A stretch of 64,000 bases of DNA from Culex pipiens pallens (lineage: Eukaryota; Arthropoda; Insecta; Diptera; Culicidae), in assembly GCF_016801865.2 (NCBI RefSeq), contig NC_068938.1, positions 110,484,141 through 110,548,140 on the forward strand, given 5' to 3'. The notes under the pieces were generated by a model, which saw nothing but the letters and a program-made list of their open reading frames with translations, was not told where the DNA came from and searched no databases. The position numbers were made by a program, and so were the translations under genes. This document shows, one piece after another, positions 55,090 to 64,000 of the stretch. Each line of letters begins with the position of its first letter. Positions within the stretch are counted from its first letter, which is position 1.

Positions 55090-57905
55090 ACTATGTATAA
55101 CATGGTTTCTTAGGTAACTTTTGAATAGTAAAATCATCAGGGGAGACGTTGGGTTGGGGGGTGTGAATGGATCCTACAAATAAAGTTAAAATTTGTATGA
55201 CTCAATGTCACCCCTGATGACGGTACGTAAACTTGGGCGTTTTCGAGCAGAACCCCTTAGTTATCTTTGGTTTATTAATTTATTTTGAGTTATTTGATAA
55301 AATGATTGCAATTCCTTCAAAAAGTAAAGAATAAAATCCACAAGATGCTCCTGCCAATACCTCTTCAACCAGGTGACCAACACAGCTTTTTTTTTGCTTT
55401 CTCCTGCTTGTTCCGTTCCGTCCATCCGTAGAATTTCTTTCTTATCTCAACCACCGATCTCATGCTAAATGGAGAAAAAAGTCAACCAACTGTTATTGAG
55501 TTTGAATTGAAAAAATAGTTTCCCTTCCAATCGCCTCCTTAACTTTGTAACCTACTTATTAGGACCTTCTCTCGAGAGTGGATGGGAAGGACGAAAGCCC
55601 AATACAAGGAAGAAGTGCATCCTGTCCGAGCGAGAAGAAAAGGTGAAACTTTGAGTCTGGCCAAAAAAACAGCAGCAGGTACCATGGGAAGGATCAACCG
55701 CGCAGCAAGGTGCTCTCCTTAAGGGACACACCACCGGTTGAAAGGAAAAGCAAACGCCCCGTAATCATCTTGTGTCCATGAGGACCTGCCTGGTGCTCCT
55801 TCGACCTTCGGAAAACTCCCCGGGGCCAGACGGTTGCTAAATTGTTTCGGCGCCGAATTATTGCCTTTCTTCAGGGGGTTCAGGTGGATTTTTGCTTCAA
55901 ACAACCAACAGCAAAAAATCACATTCTAATAAATACGAAAAAGGTGCTCTTCGGCCAAACCGGTACATTAGGAAATTACAAACTAGTCACTTTTTTTTCA
56001 TCTTTCCTTGAGGAACCCGTCCCAGCTTTTTAGCCGCGGCATCCGGTCCTATGCAAAAATGGCCAAAGCCAACAGGCTTTGGCATTCTTCTTGGCCCAGG
56101 AAGAAATATGCCCCAAGCTGCAAGTGTCTTGTCCCTTCCTTTTTTATCGGCCAAAATCGAAAGAATGTTGTTTAGAGACCTCTGAAAGCCATTCAGGAAG
56201 TTTAGATCGCAATCGATTGTACAGTCAGTTACACAAAAACTCCTTTTACAACCCCTATTTTGAAAATGCAATACGTTTTAACTATCTTATTAGTTTAACA
56301 TAATCAAACTAGTGGTTGAATTTTCAAATTTAATGATAAAATACCCTATTCATAATTTGACGATATATTACAGCTTCTACGTTCTACAAAGAATTTTCAA
56401 CTGAAATAATGTAATAAAAACCAAAATGAAACTTTGGCATTCACCTGAGTGTAATTTCTAAACAGCAACTTTTTAGCCCGACTAAATGACGAAGGACGTA
56501 GGGCATTAATTTTGTGTTCGATGGCTTGAAATATGTTGTCCAAAAATTGGATGACTTTGATGAAATAAGCACACAGAAAAGAAAAACCCTGTTCAACATG
56601 CCATTAGGCTACTGCAAGTTTGGCAGCCCTAAATTGAGGATGGAAAATTGCGCGCTATTTTTTCAGCGCTAGCAGCAGTTTCTTGTGCGGCGGGCGTCTG
56701 GTTTAGCTTGCCGTAGGCGGAATTTTAATGTTCTCGAGAAGGTACAGTCTTCAGTTAAAAACGCAGCTTTTGGATTTTACCGTTGTGGGTGCAGTTAGTT
56801 TGGGCAACACGTTATAACGGGAGCTGATTGGGAATTGTTTTTTAAGGTTGGAAATTTAATAAGCCTAAGCATCACAACTTAGAACATGTTAAAAAAATGA
56901 AGGTTTGCGCGTGAGAACGAGTTGAGAGCGAACCTTTTTAGAATTTAACAATTTAAAAAAGGAAAATGAACGTGATAAAATTAACCCTCTACAATCATTA
57001 AAAAGAATTGGAAAGAAGAACTCTTAAAATTTTAGAAAATTTATGGATTGGAAGTTTTACTTGTTTTAAGTGACTTTGTCAATGTTTTTTTTACTTACAT
57101 TTCCTACATTTTAAGTAAAAAGAAGTATACAATAATTTGTCTAGTGTCTCAGACTATGCCTCTACGCATTTTTTTTACAATTTAAATAATAATGGTGCCA
57201 TTTTATAGCAGAAAATGTGAAAACAAAAATAAAAAAGTTACTGTAAAAACATGAAAAAATAGATAGGCATATTAAAATACTAAAAATGAAACAAGAAAAA
57301 CATAACACAATTGAAGTAAAGTTTTTCGTAGAACAAAAGTTGCTCAAAATGACTTCCTGAACACAGGAAAAATAAAAATCCTCGAAAAAAAATTGGGCGG
57401 TAGAGGGTCGAAAAAAAAATGGGCTGTACCGGGTTAAAAGAATTTCTAAACACTGGCAATGTGTTCACCGAATCACCGAACTGCCATCAAATTCCAAAAT
57501 GGCTAATGAACTCAAAATATGACATTATTGATAAAATGTCTTTTGTACGAGTTAAACCTTATTTAAAATTCATATTACTTTGAGAAGCTGCTGTTACGTT
57601 AAATCACGAAAAGTCCCAAGCGTACTGCGCCTCAATATTTACCAAAGAAACCCAAAGAAATCAAACAATCTGAATCAATTACCTATCTAGTTTTTTATTG
57701 TTTGTGTACTGTAATTTTTAAACAGCACCTGATCCACCTAGATATGCGGTTGATGCCTTCCTAATTATTTGCCAAAAATGGATCACACAAAACATCCGGA
57801 AATAAGTTTAATCAGTTTCTGATATGGAACCAACATAGTCAAATCAAGATTCAGCCTCAAAAAGTACATCAATATCACTTAAGTCGTCGCAAAAAATATA
57901 ATTTT
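55090..57905. other. Unassigned sequence up to the assembly gap
   Basis: 55370-56240 is GC-richer and unique; 56290-57700 is AT-rich. No domain-bearing frame. From about 57730 a diverged relic of the 164-bp-array element family is recognisable (GATCCACCTAGATATGCGGT, GATGCCTTCCT, then CAAAAAGTACATCAATATCA and CTTAAGTCG). Confidence 0.35.
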
Positions 57906-58005
57906 NNNNNNNNNNNNNNNNNNNNNNNNNNNNNNNNNNNNNNNNNNNNNNNNNNNNNNNNNNNNNNNNNNNNNNNNNNNNNNNNNNNNNNNNNNNNNNN
58001 NNNNN
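57906..58005. other. Assembly gap, 100 N
   Basis: Exactly 100 ambiguous bases, the conventional placeholder for a gap of unknown size. It interrupts a diverged copy of the 164-bp repeat unit, so a tandem array may have collapsed here. Confidence 0.99.
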
Positions 58006-58009
58006 TCAA

Positions 58010-58213
58010 AACCACGGCGTGTTTTCTAGAGCAACCTTTTCAAGAAAAAATAGTTATCGCTACTTTCAAATGTGTCTTATAGGAAATTTTCTCAGCTATC
58101 CTATGCTTCTAAGAGCGAAATGTTTCAACGGGAAATTTCTGAGATATCTGTATATTAAGTTTTCTGTTTTAAATTCCTGTATTATTTATTGGAAACTTAA
58201 TACTAACAGTTCA
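58010..58213. repeat. Left arm of outer inverted repeat
   Basis: CTACTTTCAAATGTGTCTTA, GGAAATTTTCTCAGC, CTTCTAAGAGC and TTATTGGAAACTT recur as the reverse complement at 63340-63545. The arm resumes after the inserted foldback at 59303 with TAAGGTGAAATTCCA, matched at the right side by GGAATTTCACCTTA (63320-63333). Confidence 0.65.
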
Positions 58214-58214
58214 G

Positions 58215-59302
58215 AAACCCTATCAAATGATGTGTTTCATGTGTCATGTACTCATCAAACAACTTTGTAGAAGGTTGCAAACCACTTAACATTTTGAAAA
58301 TTTTGTTTGATCTGAGTTTTTGAATATATGAGATTTATTCAGAACTTAAAATCATAAAACCGTATTAATATATATTTTAAAAGAATTATTAAAATATAAC
58401 ATATTTTTGTTTTGGTTTGGGTTATTTTTTGTGTACAAATATCACGTGTCTGCCTTGATTTAGCTTGCTCAACCGAAACTTTGGCAGGTTTGTGAATGGT
58501 GTTATTGAAATTTAATGAAATTTTTTTATATTTTCTTAAGCAAATATTAACCAGGAGCATAAATACAAATATGTTTTAAAATCGAAAATATACTACATAT
58601 TACTGTAACAAGCTTCAAAAGTCTTATTTTCATGGTTTTAAAATAAAGATGAAATTTTATTAAATGCTTACTGTTGAAAATGCACTTAAAAATAATAATA
58701 AAACTCGAGTCTTTCAACTCAGAATGCTGAAAACACCGTAACAAATTTTTTTTAACAAAAAAAAAACAAACAGAAACTTTATTTCCAAACTAAAAAAAAA
58801 TTAAAAAAATGCGATTTATAAGACTTCTATTATATTGCTAATTCTTTATTCATTTAATACAAAAAAAAACTAAAAAAATCATTCATACTAATGAAATGTA
58901 TTTCTCCTAAAGTTTGCAACAGTTTCGAATTTTCGAATATTAAACATGTTTTGAATCCATGCAACTGGTCGATGTTTGGTTAAGGAAATATGATAGTTAT
59001 TCATAAAAAATCAAGGGAATACCCTATCAATCACAAACCTGCCAAAGTTTCGGTTGAACAAGCTACATCAGAGCAGACCGGTGTTATTTGTACACAACAG
59101 TTATGTAATAATCTCTTTGTTCTTGTAAAAATCATATTAAAATACGGTTTTATGATTTTTATTTCTGAATAAATCCCATATCTTCAAAAATCCGGTTGAA
59201 ACTTCATTATTCTAATGTTTAGCGAATTGCAATCTTCTACAAAGTTGTTTCTTGTCTTATTTTGCACATTTCGATGAATAAATGACATATGAAACACATC
59301 AT
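58215..59302. mobile_element. Foldback element inserted in the outer arm
   Basis: Left GATGTGTTTCATGTGTCAT and right ATGACATATGAAACACATC are inverted. Arms of about 330 bp include TTTCATTCA-free AT-rich sequence and the block GCTCAACCGAAACTTTGGCA/TGCCAAAGTTTCGGTTGA. The loop at about 58540-59010 is AT-rich and non-coding. It splits the outer arm between AAAT and TAAGG. Confidence 0.65.
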
Positions 59303-59339
59303 TAAGGTGAAATTCCAGGACAACCCATTTGGCTTCTTC

Positions 59340-59573
59340 TTACTCTTCATCTTCTTGGTAGTAATCATTAAAATCATTAAGCATTTTCATTATGCTTGTG
59401 TTGGTAAAACTACCACACATACCAACACAAATCTGATCTTGTTTACAAACAGGTATCAAACACAAATCTATTTGTTTTGTTTGATAACGAAAGTAAACAT
59501 TTACAAAAAAGATTAATTCATCTAGCAGTGGGAATACTGCGATTTTTTTGTGATAAGCTCTATGTACCTCCAT
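59340..59573 (-). CDS. Short coding-like ORF, 77 codons
   Basis: ATG-started minus-strand frame beginning MEVHRAYHKKIAVFPLLDEL and ending acidic (NDFNDYYQEDEE). Mixed composition and a Cys-containing middle are compatible with coding. No family recognised. It starts 65 bp from, and diverges from, the plus-strand ATG at 59638. Confidence 0.2.
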   Translation of the reverse strand: MEVHRAYHKKIAVFPLLDELIFFVNVYFRYQTKQIDLCLIPVCKQDQICVGMCGSFTNTSIMKMLNDFNDYYQEDEE

Positions 59574-59637
59574 TTTGCACTAAGGCGGTTGCGCTTTGTG
59601 CTTGGTTAAATTTCTTTTAACCGATTCTGTAAAAAAA

Positions 59638-59688
59638 ATGGCGAAACCTTGGGCGAAACCGGATTTGGCCACTGAGGCCACCGAGAAG
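59638..59688 (+). pseudogene. First codons of an exon split by a SINE
   Basis: ATG followed by codons for AKPWAKPDLATEATEK in good context (AAAAAAATGG). The reading can be followed across the SINE: after the right target duplication the frame continues CTG CTA AAG CCG AAA AAT TCA TTC GCT and meets AG|GTATTT, a possible donor at about 61327. The SINE therefore appears to have landed in a short 5' coding exon. Product unknown. Confidence 0.3.
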
Positions 59689-59790
59689 TTCAAACAATCC
59701 ACATTAACGACCCCCGGGTCTGTTGTGGTCTCTATTGCAAGTTTCTGCTCGAACCTAGGAGTCCGAAGGCTTGAATGGGGAGAGCACCCA

Positions 59791-60989
59791 CACACTAAAA
59801 AAATATGTAAATTACACCTAACGTAATAGCAAAATCAACATAAAATAACATCATGTAATTGTAAATCGAACATAAAATTGTGGCTATTATGATGCAGACT
59901 TTAAAAATTGATATGAATAAGCTGAAACAGAGATTTACATCATACGAGACTGAAAGATCAATTTATTTTGACTGAACAGTACGTTTCGTTTGATGCACAT
60001 GTTTGGAGCGTTTGATTAAATGTAATTTTATGTGCGATGATTTAATTTTACTCTGAATTTAACCCAATTTTATGCATTCTCAGTGCATTTTCCTTGACAG
60101 TGTACAGACACTTTAAACGTCAGCCATGTTTGAAGCGGAGAGAAAAATTGCGGAGCAGCTCCGGTCTTGAAATGCCCAGATTCTGGCACCAAAATAACCA
60201 GATTCAGACAAAAGTGGGCAGAATCTTCCAGCACCAACCGGTTCCCCAGCAGCCAGCAGGAAAAAGTGAAAACAATAATTGAGGTAAGCACAGATTTTGC
60301 GTTGGAGTTTAGTAAATTCACAGCATTTTTTCTTGCTACGTTTTTCAGATGGCAGAACTTTACCGAGGGTTTTTGCCGAGGGACCGACTTCTTGGCCACT
60401 TCCCTTAGGGCTGATTTACCGCTGAACATCCGGCCACATCTGCTCAGGCGGGCAAGAACACTTGAGCGGCTGACGTCGATTTGTTTCCTGGAACAGCTTC
60501 CGAAAATTTTGCCGCGAGAATTTGAGTTCGCTGTTTGGAGAAGGAGCACGGAGGTGTTCCCGCAAGCACTTCGCCGCCGCTCCGAGCAAGCTGATCATTG
60601 TTTTTTGAACCGATCGGGCACAACTACAAGGCTCCATCAACGGTTCCAAATAATTCGGAAGATTGGATGAAACGAGCAGCGATCGACTTTACGGTGATGC
60701 TAGTGTTTTGTGTTTAATCTTGTGTGCTCAACGCTTTACGAAAGTGTAGCTAATAAAATGATTTTAAACGAACAATTTCGATTTATTTTTATGAAAGGTT
60801 TCCATCCCAAATTATTCTTTATTTTAAATACTACACCAACCAAAATTTCCAGCACGCGTAAAATTACATTGCCATCGTTCGTTGTTCATGTCATGTAATT
60901 TTAAAATCTGATGTAATTTTCTGTCTCATCAGACGCTCCAGTTATGTGCATCGATAAGACAGAATATTACACGATTTTTTCGAAGTGTG
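59791..60989 (+). mobile_element. DNA transposon with gene-like cargo
   Basis: 1199 bp, ends CACACTAAAAAAATATGTAA and inverted CACACTTCGAAAAAATCG. CA occurs on both flanks. Subterminal blocks are also inverted (GATGCACATGTTTGGAGC with GCTCCAGTTATGTGCATC) and TGTAATTTT words recur near both ends. The first 233 bases are identical to 63768-64000. The middle (about 60110-60760) is GC-richer and looks like a spliced gene. Superfamily not assigned. Confidence 0.65.
60125..60757 (+). pseudogene. Gene-like cargo: exon, 65-nt intron, exon, poly(A) signal
   Basis: Starts with ATG TTT GAA GCG GAG AGA (MFEAERKIAEQLR) but meets TGA after 14 codons; an overlapping frame then stays open to a canonical donor (GAG|GTAAGC, intron 60284-60348) with acceptor TACGTTTTTCAG. 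The second exon opens with MAELYRGFLPRDRLLGHF, stops, and a long Arg/Leu-rich frame (LNIRPHLLRRARTLERL, FPQALRRRSEQADHC) continues to about 60670. AATAAA lies at 60752-60757. Frame changes mean it is decayed, or the frame was chosen wrongly. Family unknown. Confidence 0.4.
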
Positions 60990-61349
60990 CAAACCTCTTT
61001 TTACTCCAAGGAACCTTCCACCCCAGTGTTTCAACTGACGACCTTTGGATTGCGAGTCCAACCGCCGCCAGCGATTCCACCGGAGTAGGCTTGGTTTGGT
61101 GTGTTGTTTGTACTTATGGCATGGAGACGACTCCTACACCTGGAATGACTTAACGGCCTTACAACCAAGGCCGGGACCGACATTTTACTTCCTCATCCGA
61201 TGGAAGGTTGCAGCAGATGGGAATCGAGCCCAGAATCATCCGCTTACAAAGCGGACAGCGTGACCATTCGGCCACGCACTGCCACTGCCACCGAGAAGCT
61301 GCTAAAGCCGAAAAATTCATTCGCTAGGTATTTTTCTATACTTTGACCT

Positions 61350-61595
61350 TTAACCAGCAACCACCGACCAGCGACTCTACAGATACAGGGAGACGACTCC
61401 TACAACTGGACTGAGCTATCGACCTACCCTATAGGTTAGGCTGGGACCGATATTTACTTCCCTATCCGACGGAAGACGTGGTCAGAAAAATGCTACCGAA
61501 AAATGTCACCGAAGCCGACTGGGATCGAACCCATGCCAACTGGGGTGAGAGGCAACCAAGCTTACCACTTACAAAAGATTGCTAGCAACTTGGCT
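61350..61595 (-). mobile_element. SINE, diverged composite-family member
   Basis: Minus strand: tRNA-like head GGCCAAGTTGCTAGCAATC, B box GGGTTCGATCCCAGTC, core GGAAGTAAATATCGGTCCC, and a linker including GTAGGAGTCGTCTCCCTGTA that corresponds to GGAGTCGTCTCCATG in the other composites. It is truncated within the second module. Confidence 0.65.
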
Positions 61596-61705
61596 AGCAA
61601 TGTTTATAAATAGATCTGTTCATTTATGTTGTTTCATCTGTTGAATAATCATTTCGAATCGGTTTTAGTTGTCTTTAATCCTTCTTTCGTTTGTTTATTA
61701 ATAAA

Positions 61706-61882
61706 TCATAACAACTTAAATTCTTTCAAAAAAAACCCCCCCGGTCCCTTGCCGGGTACGACAAACGGCTTGTTCTTGTGGCAGGCCACAAGCTATCCAT
61801 TGATGCGCAGAACCGGTGGCTCCGTCCAAAGATTTTCTTCTTCGGGTTCACGACCGCGTTCGTTGATGGACCAAATCACTCG
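61706..61882 (-). pseudogene. Coding-like continuation beyond two in-frame stops
   Basis: In the frame of exon B, after TAA (61883-61885), comes RVIWSINERGREPEEENLWT and a further eight or nine codons to TAG (61793-61795), then LVACHKNKPFVVPGKGPGG. The amino-acid mix is as coding-like as the exon before it. Either the gene is a pseudogene with two nonsense changes, or stops are read through, or splicing removes the stop. A G7 run ends the conserved part. Confidence 0.35.
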
Positions 61883-62428
61883 TTAAAGATCCTTCAGGTG
61901 GGGTAACGAATTACTGCCGGTACGATGCAGTACCCTCTCCTCGGTTCTTGGCGCCGGTTTGCCACAATGAATCTTCTCTGGATAGAAACTGTCCGTGCCC
62001 GTTCTTCCAGGTCCATGGGGTCGAGACCATTGTTTCCTCTTAATCGCACTGATTTGGTAGTCGCGGAAGAACTTCGTAGGCCGCGTGAATCTGCGCCCGA
62101 TACAGAAATGATCAGCTGAAAAATATATTTGAAATAGTAGTTTCGGAGTCTCAAAACATCCTGAATAAACTCACCCTTACCGGATTCTTCATGTCAAAGA
62201 AAGTGGGACTTTACCGGCTGGTTCCCGCTTGGTTTTCGTGGCCGCATTTGTTGAGAAATAGACCTTTTCTCCGTCGATTTCGATCTCACCGCTGCTGCAG
62301 TGGTCACCGCAGGTCACGGCCGCTGGTTTTTCTTGTTTAGCTGCTTGACAGTTTGCATTTGTTTCAGTTTCGTTTGTTTTCCTCTCCAATTTGACAGTTT
62401 GGTTTTTTTGCTGTGGCAGTGATGCCAT
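61883..62428 (-). CDS. Two coding exons of a small spliced gene, 148 aa
   Basis: Minus strand. Exon A codes from ATG at 62428 (context CAACATGG; MASLPQQKNQTVKLERK, Cys-containing middle, GEIEIDGEKVYFSTNAATK) to 62215, then donor G|GTAAAG. Exon B starts at 62115 after the acceptor AAATATATTTTTCAG. Phase is compatible (1 then 2), giving DHFCIGRRFTRPTKFFRDYQ and a stop TAA at 61883. The intron (62214-62116) is 99 nt. A good 62-nt upstream intron (AAG|GTAGGA at 62501, CTTTTCAG at 62440) implies a 5' UTR exon. GC3 is higher than in the flanks. The frame stays coding-like after the stop. AATAAA lies at 61699-61694. Product unknown. Confidence 0.5.
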
Positions 62429-62501
62429 GTTGATGGTGACTGAAAAGCCGTTATTAATTATTTTTATTTTCATTGCCTTGTTTTTGAAAATGTGTTCCTA
62501 C

Positions 62502-62700
62502 CTTATTTGTATTTAAATGCAAAAAAAAAAAATCGACTGCTCTATATTTTTTTCCAAACTCCAATGCCTGTTTTTCATTGAAATTCTTACAAAATAATTT
62601 TGCTTTGGTAAATGTTACTGATTTGTTTGTTGGCAACACTTAGCGCACACAATTATACACTTTTAGATAGGGCTTGTGCCAAATAAAATTGAAGCTCGAG
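62502..62700 (-). other. Putative 5' UTR exon of the spliced gene
   Basis: Minus strand, ends AAATAAG|GTAGGA at 62502. The 62-nt intron 62501-62440 has an acceptor CGGCTTTTCAG eleven bases before the ATG. The exon carries an open stretch without ATG and a short upstream ORF. The left limit is not known. Confidence 0.3.
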
Positions 62701-63320
62701 GCCTTGTTTAAGCATGCCTTTTTCAAATGTTCAGTGAGAAATGATGATTTACCAAATGAATCACACACACTTTGAAAGAGTGGTGTGTATGATGTGCACA
62801 GATAAAGACAAACACAGCGATAGTTTTTTCGGTCCGTTGCTCGGGTTCAAGTTAAGTCGGCAAATTGTGATAAAATTACAGTTTTTTGGCACGTCAAAAC
62901 CCGTGTTTTGGAAAGTTTTCACCAAAAAACGAAGTGCTTAGTGATATCAAACCGTTCTGCCCAGAAAGACAGGCAGAATAACACAACATAGTGTAGTGCT
63001 TGGGTTTTAGAAGAAGATGAGAATTTGTTCGGAAAAAGAAGAAGCCGTAGAGCCATTTTTTGGTGGCTTCAACTCTGACGAAGTTTTTGGGAGTTTTGGG
63101 ATATAAAGTGTAGTAAAACTTAGTGAGGAAAATAAATTATGATCGTATTTTGTTGGTGATAACATATGGAAAAGGTAGGTGGGAAAATAGTGTGTCAAGA
63201 ACCAAAATTCTGGCAGTGGTCATTTTTCGCTGCTGAAGCCTAAGGTGAAACAGCTTATCAGTGTTGATAATTAAGGTGCAGTGACGGCAGCCTTTTCAGC
63301 CATTTTTCTGTTGTTTTGGA
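62700..63320. other. Unassigned sequence
   Basis: No supported frame. A second CTAAGGTGAAAC motif near 63240-63251 and a TTAAGGTGCAGTGACGG block near 63271 relate to the outer inverted repeat terminus. Confidence 0.3.
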
Positions 63321-63545
63321 ATTTCACCTTAAATTAAATTTTGACAAGTTTCCTGGACTGTTATTTAAAAGTTTCCAATAAATGATTAAGGATTTTAAAA
63401 CAAAAAGCTTAAAATAGAGATATCTCAGAAATTTCCCGATGAAACATTTTGCTCTTAGAAGCATTGGAAAGCTGAGAAAATTTCCTATAAGACACATTTG
63501 AAAGTAGCGATGACTATTTTTGGTCAACCAAACAAAACGTGTTTG
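63320..63545. repeat. Right arm of outer inverted repeat
   Basis: Reverse complement of 58010-58213 plus 59303-59320. Together the two arms bracket about 4 kb that contains the split SINE, the cargo transposon and the spliced gene. Confidence 0.65.
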
Positions 63546-63798
63546 TTATTTACAGGACTTCAAAGTTTGGGCCGTTTTTGAAAATTGGCCCCTGATCAAA
63601 GAAAAAAAGATGTATTTTTGCAGGTTTTGGCTCATATTTGGAATTTGGGCTCAGTTCTCAGTTGCCCGTAAAAGAGGCATTTTCGTTACATCCAAAGGTC
63701 TACTCCGTAATTTTCCCTTGATATCCTCCTACAAGAATAAGATGTTAACGATATCGGTAGCCCTCTACACACTAAAAAAATATGTAAATTACACCTAA
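63520..63798 (+). other. Open frame ending inside the second cargo transposon
   Basis: 92-codon frame with a splice-acceptor-like TTGTTATTTACAG ending at 63555, followed by DFKVWAVFENWPLIKEKK. The last codons read into the transposon beginning at 63768. Without that acceptor it has no better support than chance. Confidence 0.15.
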
Positions 63799-64000
63799 CG
63801 TAATAGCAAAATCAACATAAAATAACATCATGTAATTGTAAATCGAACATAAAATTGTGGCTATTATGATGCAGACTTTAAAAATTGATATGAATAAGCT
63901 GAAACAGAGATTTACATCATACGAGACTGAAAGATCAATTTATTTTGACTGAACAGTACGTTTCGTTTGATGCACATGTTTGGAGCGTTTGATTAAATGT
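63768..64000 (+). mobile_element. Second copy of the cargo DNA transposon, cut by window end
   Basis: Begins CACACTAAAAAAATATGTAA after TA and is identical base for base to 59791-60023. Same orientation as the first copy, 4 kb away. The rest lies outside the window. Confidence 0.8.

Larger units (their letters stand above)
59689..61280 (-). mobile_element. Composite two-module SINE, interrupted by a DNA transposon
   Basis: 59689-59790 plus 60992-61280 together equal the composite SINE of 47866-48253, head at the right (B box GGAATCGAGCCC on the plus strand at about 61220). Flanks GCCACTGAGGCCACCGAGAAG, 21 bases (59668-59688), and GCCACTGCCACCGAGAAG (61281-61298) are a target duplication differing by a 3-base indel. 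The transposon at 59791-60989 splits it between GAGCACC and AACCTC. Confidence 0.75.

Overview
This is a eukaryotic, repeat-rich window, most likely from a mosquito (Culicidae, probably Culex-like). The basis is the mix of repeats: an RTE-type non-LTR retrotransposon, modular tRNA-derived SINEs that share one core, TA-flanked MITEs, and several kinds of long foldback element. Introns that can be proposed are short (62 to 99 nt). The base composition alternates between AT-rich repeat blocks and short GC-richer islands. The species call is inference from repeat style; nothing in the window names it. A run of exactly 100 N at 57906-58005 shows it is an assembled scaffold. Layout: 1-6.2 kb is GC-richer and mostly without recognisable genes; it holds two small MITEs, a minus-strand block of coding-like ORFs (about 5.0-5.64 kb) and GAGA-rich DNA beside that block. 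6.2-10.1 kb is AT-rich and carries a TA-type MITE with a tRNA-like segment. 10119-14111 is the best-supported unit: a full-length RTE-like retrotransposon on the minus strand with an open 1017-codon endonuclease/reverse-transcriptase ORF, a 14-base 3' UTR, a repeat-structured 5' region and a 12-bp target duplication. 14.23-15.05 kb is a rearranged Penelope-like element with GIY-YIG nuclease pieces in opposite orientations, ending in a hammerhead-ribozyme-like motif. From 16.9 to 55.1 kb the window is mostly DNA transposons, foldbacks and satellites-in-transposons: a Transib-like element (19279-20743), foldbacks at 23.5-25.1, 28.1-30.0, 34.3-35.6, 44.7-45.9 and 53.2-54.5 kb, twin elements that each carry five 164-bp repeats (37.8-40.4 kb), SINEs at 25.1, 33.9, 47.9 and 49.5 kb, and a hAT MITE nested in a foldback. 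Unique GC-richer islands lie between them. 55.1-57.9 kb is featureless. 58.0-63.5 kb is a nest: an outer inverted repeat encloses another foldback, a composite SINE split by a DNA transposon with gene-like cargo, and a small minus-strand three-exon gene or pseudogene (61.7-62.5 kb). A second copy of the cargo transposon starts at 63768 and runs off the window. Apart from the transposon proteins no gene could be assigned a known host function. Coding calls other than the RTE ORF and the Penelope fragments rest on open frame, codon usage and splice-like signals only.
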